Shown: positions 22,435 to 23,675 of the stretch, in pieces
Layout of the letters: each line of letters opens with the position of its first letter
Numbering within the stretch: the stretch's first letter is position 1
Source: UBA5336 sp964625835
GTDB taxonomy: Bacteria > Pseudomonadota > Alphaproteobacteria > Caulobacterales > Hyphomonadaceae
DNA length: 23,675 bases
Direction: 5' to 3'
Assembly (NCBI GenBank): GCA_964625835.1
Contig: CAZVES010000020.1
Location: forward strand, 1-23,675
Notes under the pieces: generated by a model
Told to the model about the DNA's origin: nothing
Seen by the model: the letters and a program-made list of their open reading frames with translations, nothing else
Database searches by the model: none
Translations under genes and position numbers: made by a program

Positions 22435-23675
22435 TTGCCCGATGCGGCCTATATCCCGCCCCGCCCGAAGAGCCTGCCTGCCGTGGCGGCGCTGGTGCGC
22501 ACCCTGTTGCAGGGCGATGGCGACCTGCTGAGCCTGTTGCCGGCCTATGCTTACACCTCGCCGGTCCGCTTCATCGGCTATTCGCGCCGCCAGATCCTGA
22601 TCGTGAACGATCCGGCCCTTGTGCGCCGGGTGATGGTGGAGGAGGCCGACCGGTTTCCCAAGAGCGACCTGATGGTGGGGGCACTGGCGCCTCTGGTGGG
22701 CGATTCGCTCTTTGTCAGCCATGGTGCGCGCTGGCGCAGGCAGAGGCAGATGATCGATCCGGCCTTCAGCCAGCTGCGGGTGGAGCGGGCCTTCGGCGCC
22801 ATGGACGCCGCGGTCAGCGATTACGAGACCCGCCTTGAAGTCGCCGCGCATTCGCGAGAGCCGGTCTCGCTTGACCTCGCCATGAGCCACCTGACTGCTG
22901 ACATCATCTGCCGGACCGTCTTCTCCCATACGCTGGAGAGCGAGACAGCGCGCGAGGTTTTCGAGGATTTCCTGCATTTCGAGCGCACCGTCGCCCATGT
23001 CGAGATTCGCCGCCTGATCTTCGACAAGGCCTGGACCGAGACGCCCCAGAGCCCGGACGTGCTGGCCGCCTGCCAGCGCATTCGCGGCCATATTGGCGAC
23101 CTCCTCGACACCCACCTGGCCGAGGGCGCGACCTATGATGACATTGCTGCCATGGTCGCCGCCGCCGAGGACCCGGCCGATGGCTCCCGCTTCACCCGTG
23201 AAGAGCTGATCGACCAGCTCGGCGTCTTCTTCCTCGCGGGCCACGAGACCACGGCCAGTGGCCTGACCTGGACGCTCTATGCCCTTGCAGAGCAGCCAGA
23301 CCTTGCAGAGCGCGCCCGGGCCGAGGTCCAATCGGTCTGCGGCAAGGCCATGCCCACTCTGGCGGACATCAAGCGCATGCCCTTCCTGCGCAACCTCTTC
23401 AAGGAAGCCCTCAGGCTTTATCCGCCCATCACCTTCATCCCGCGCGTTGCGGCCGGGCCCTGCGAGATTGGCGGCTACAGATTGCGGCGCGGCGCGATGG
23501 TGATGATCGCACCCTGGGCGATCCACCGCCACCATGCCCTCTGGGACCGGCCCGACGAGTTTGACCCGGACCGTTGGGACGGACCGACGCCCGCCCAGGG
23601 CACATACCTGCCATTCGGGTACGGCCCGCGCATCTGCATCGGGGCGGGCTTTGCCGGCATGGAAAGCGCGCTGAT
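22435..23675 (+). CDS. Cytochrome P450 (3' end cut by window edge)
   Basis: This is a haem-thiolate monooxygenase, open to the right window edge (413 codons seen; bacterial P450s are usually 400-470 aa). All signature elements are present: the I-helix AGHETT at residues 268-273, the K-helix ExxR (Glu324, Arg327 in KEALRLYPP), a PERF-like DPDRW and the haem loop FGYGPRICIG at 394-403 with Cys401. No membrane anchor is seen. I chose TTG at 22435 because GGAG lies 9 nt upstream. An ATG at 22378 would add 19 residues of unlike composition and leave only 14 bp to the divergent gene. The substrate is unknown. Bacterial P450s with similar I- and K-helices include carotenoid hydroxylases (CYP175A), and photosynthesis clusters carry carotenoid genes, but this remains conjecture. 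Confidence 0.92.
   Translation, partial: MPDAAYIPPRPKSLPAVAALVRTLLQGDGDLLSLLPAYAYTSPVRFIGYSRRQILIVNDPALVRRVMVEEADRFPKSDLMVGALAPLVGDSLFVSHGARWRRQRQMIDPAFSQLRVERAFGAMDAAVSDYETRLEVAAHSREPVSLDLAMSHLTADIICRTVFSHTLESETAREVFEDFLHFERTVAHVEIRRLIFDKAWTETPQSPDVLAACQRIRGHIGDLLDTHLAEGATYDDIAAMVAAAEDPADGSRFTREELIDQLGVFFLAGHETTASGLTWTLYALAEQPDLAERARAEVQSVCGKAMPTLADIKRMPFLRNLFKEALRLYPPITFIPRVAAGPCEIGGYRLRRGAMVMIAPWAIHRHHALWDRPDEFDPDRWDGPTPAQGTYLPFGYGPRICIGAGFAGMESAL

Noticed and set aside
22396..23535. A 379-codon minus-strand open frame
   Set aside because: It is antisense to the P450, which has all its signature motifs; the mirror frame has none.

Overview
This window is the core of a photosynthesis gene cluster from a GC-rich alphaproteobacterium, a purple-type bacteriochlorophyll a phototroph and most likely an aerobic anoxygenic phototroph. 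I base this on a type-2 reaction centre (PufL, PufM), LH1 antenna peptides (PufB, PufA), the light-independent protochlorophyllide reductase (BchN, BchB), chlorophyllide reductase (BchX, BchY, BchZ) and the PpsR/PpaA regulatory pair. The genus cannot be fixed from the sequence alone. No pufC (tetraheme cytochrome) and no pufX lie next to pufM.

Layout. (1) 1-6847, minus strand: bchF-bchN-bchB-bchH, tightly overlapping. bchH runs off the left edge, and bchL and bchM probably follow outside. (2) 6848-7260: control region between two divergent units. (3) 7261-13429, plus strand: ppaA/aerR, ppsR, bchG, a PucC/BCH2-type transporter gene, bchP and a small membrane-protein gene (orf91). bchG has its own PpsR-type promoter. 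(4) 13402-13847: the convergent junction between orf91 and pufM, which carries a tandem duplication of about 225 bp. Each copy holds the end of orf91, a strong puf terminator and the end of pufM. (5) 13784-21526, minus strand: bchC-bchX-bchY-bchZ-(pufQ-like)-pufB-pufA-pufL-pufM, a classical superoperon read from a promoter covered by two PpsR boxes. (6) 21629-22363, minus strand: an uncharacterised multi-spanning membrane protein. (7) 22435-end, plus strand: a cytochrome P450 that runs off the right edge.

How the genes work together. BchH starts the Mg branch and BchNB reduces protochlorophyllide. BchF hydrates the C3 vinyl group, BchXYZ reduces ring B and BchC oxidises the C3 hydroxyethyl group. 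BchG attaches the isoprenoid tail, which BchP reduces to phytyl. The pigment is loaded into PufBA and PufLM. PpsR, probably antagonised by the cobalamin-binding PpaA/AerR, represses the bchF, bchG and bchC promoters; I find TGT-N12-ACA-like boxes at all three.

Most of the content is a known kind of system. The parts most worth a second look are the duplicated pufM/terminator junction, the PpsR promoters whose predicted transcription starts fall at or next to the start codon (bchC, bchG), the two unassigned membrane-protein genes, the divergent pufQ-like gene, the LH1 beta C-terminal extension and the P450.
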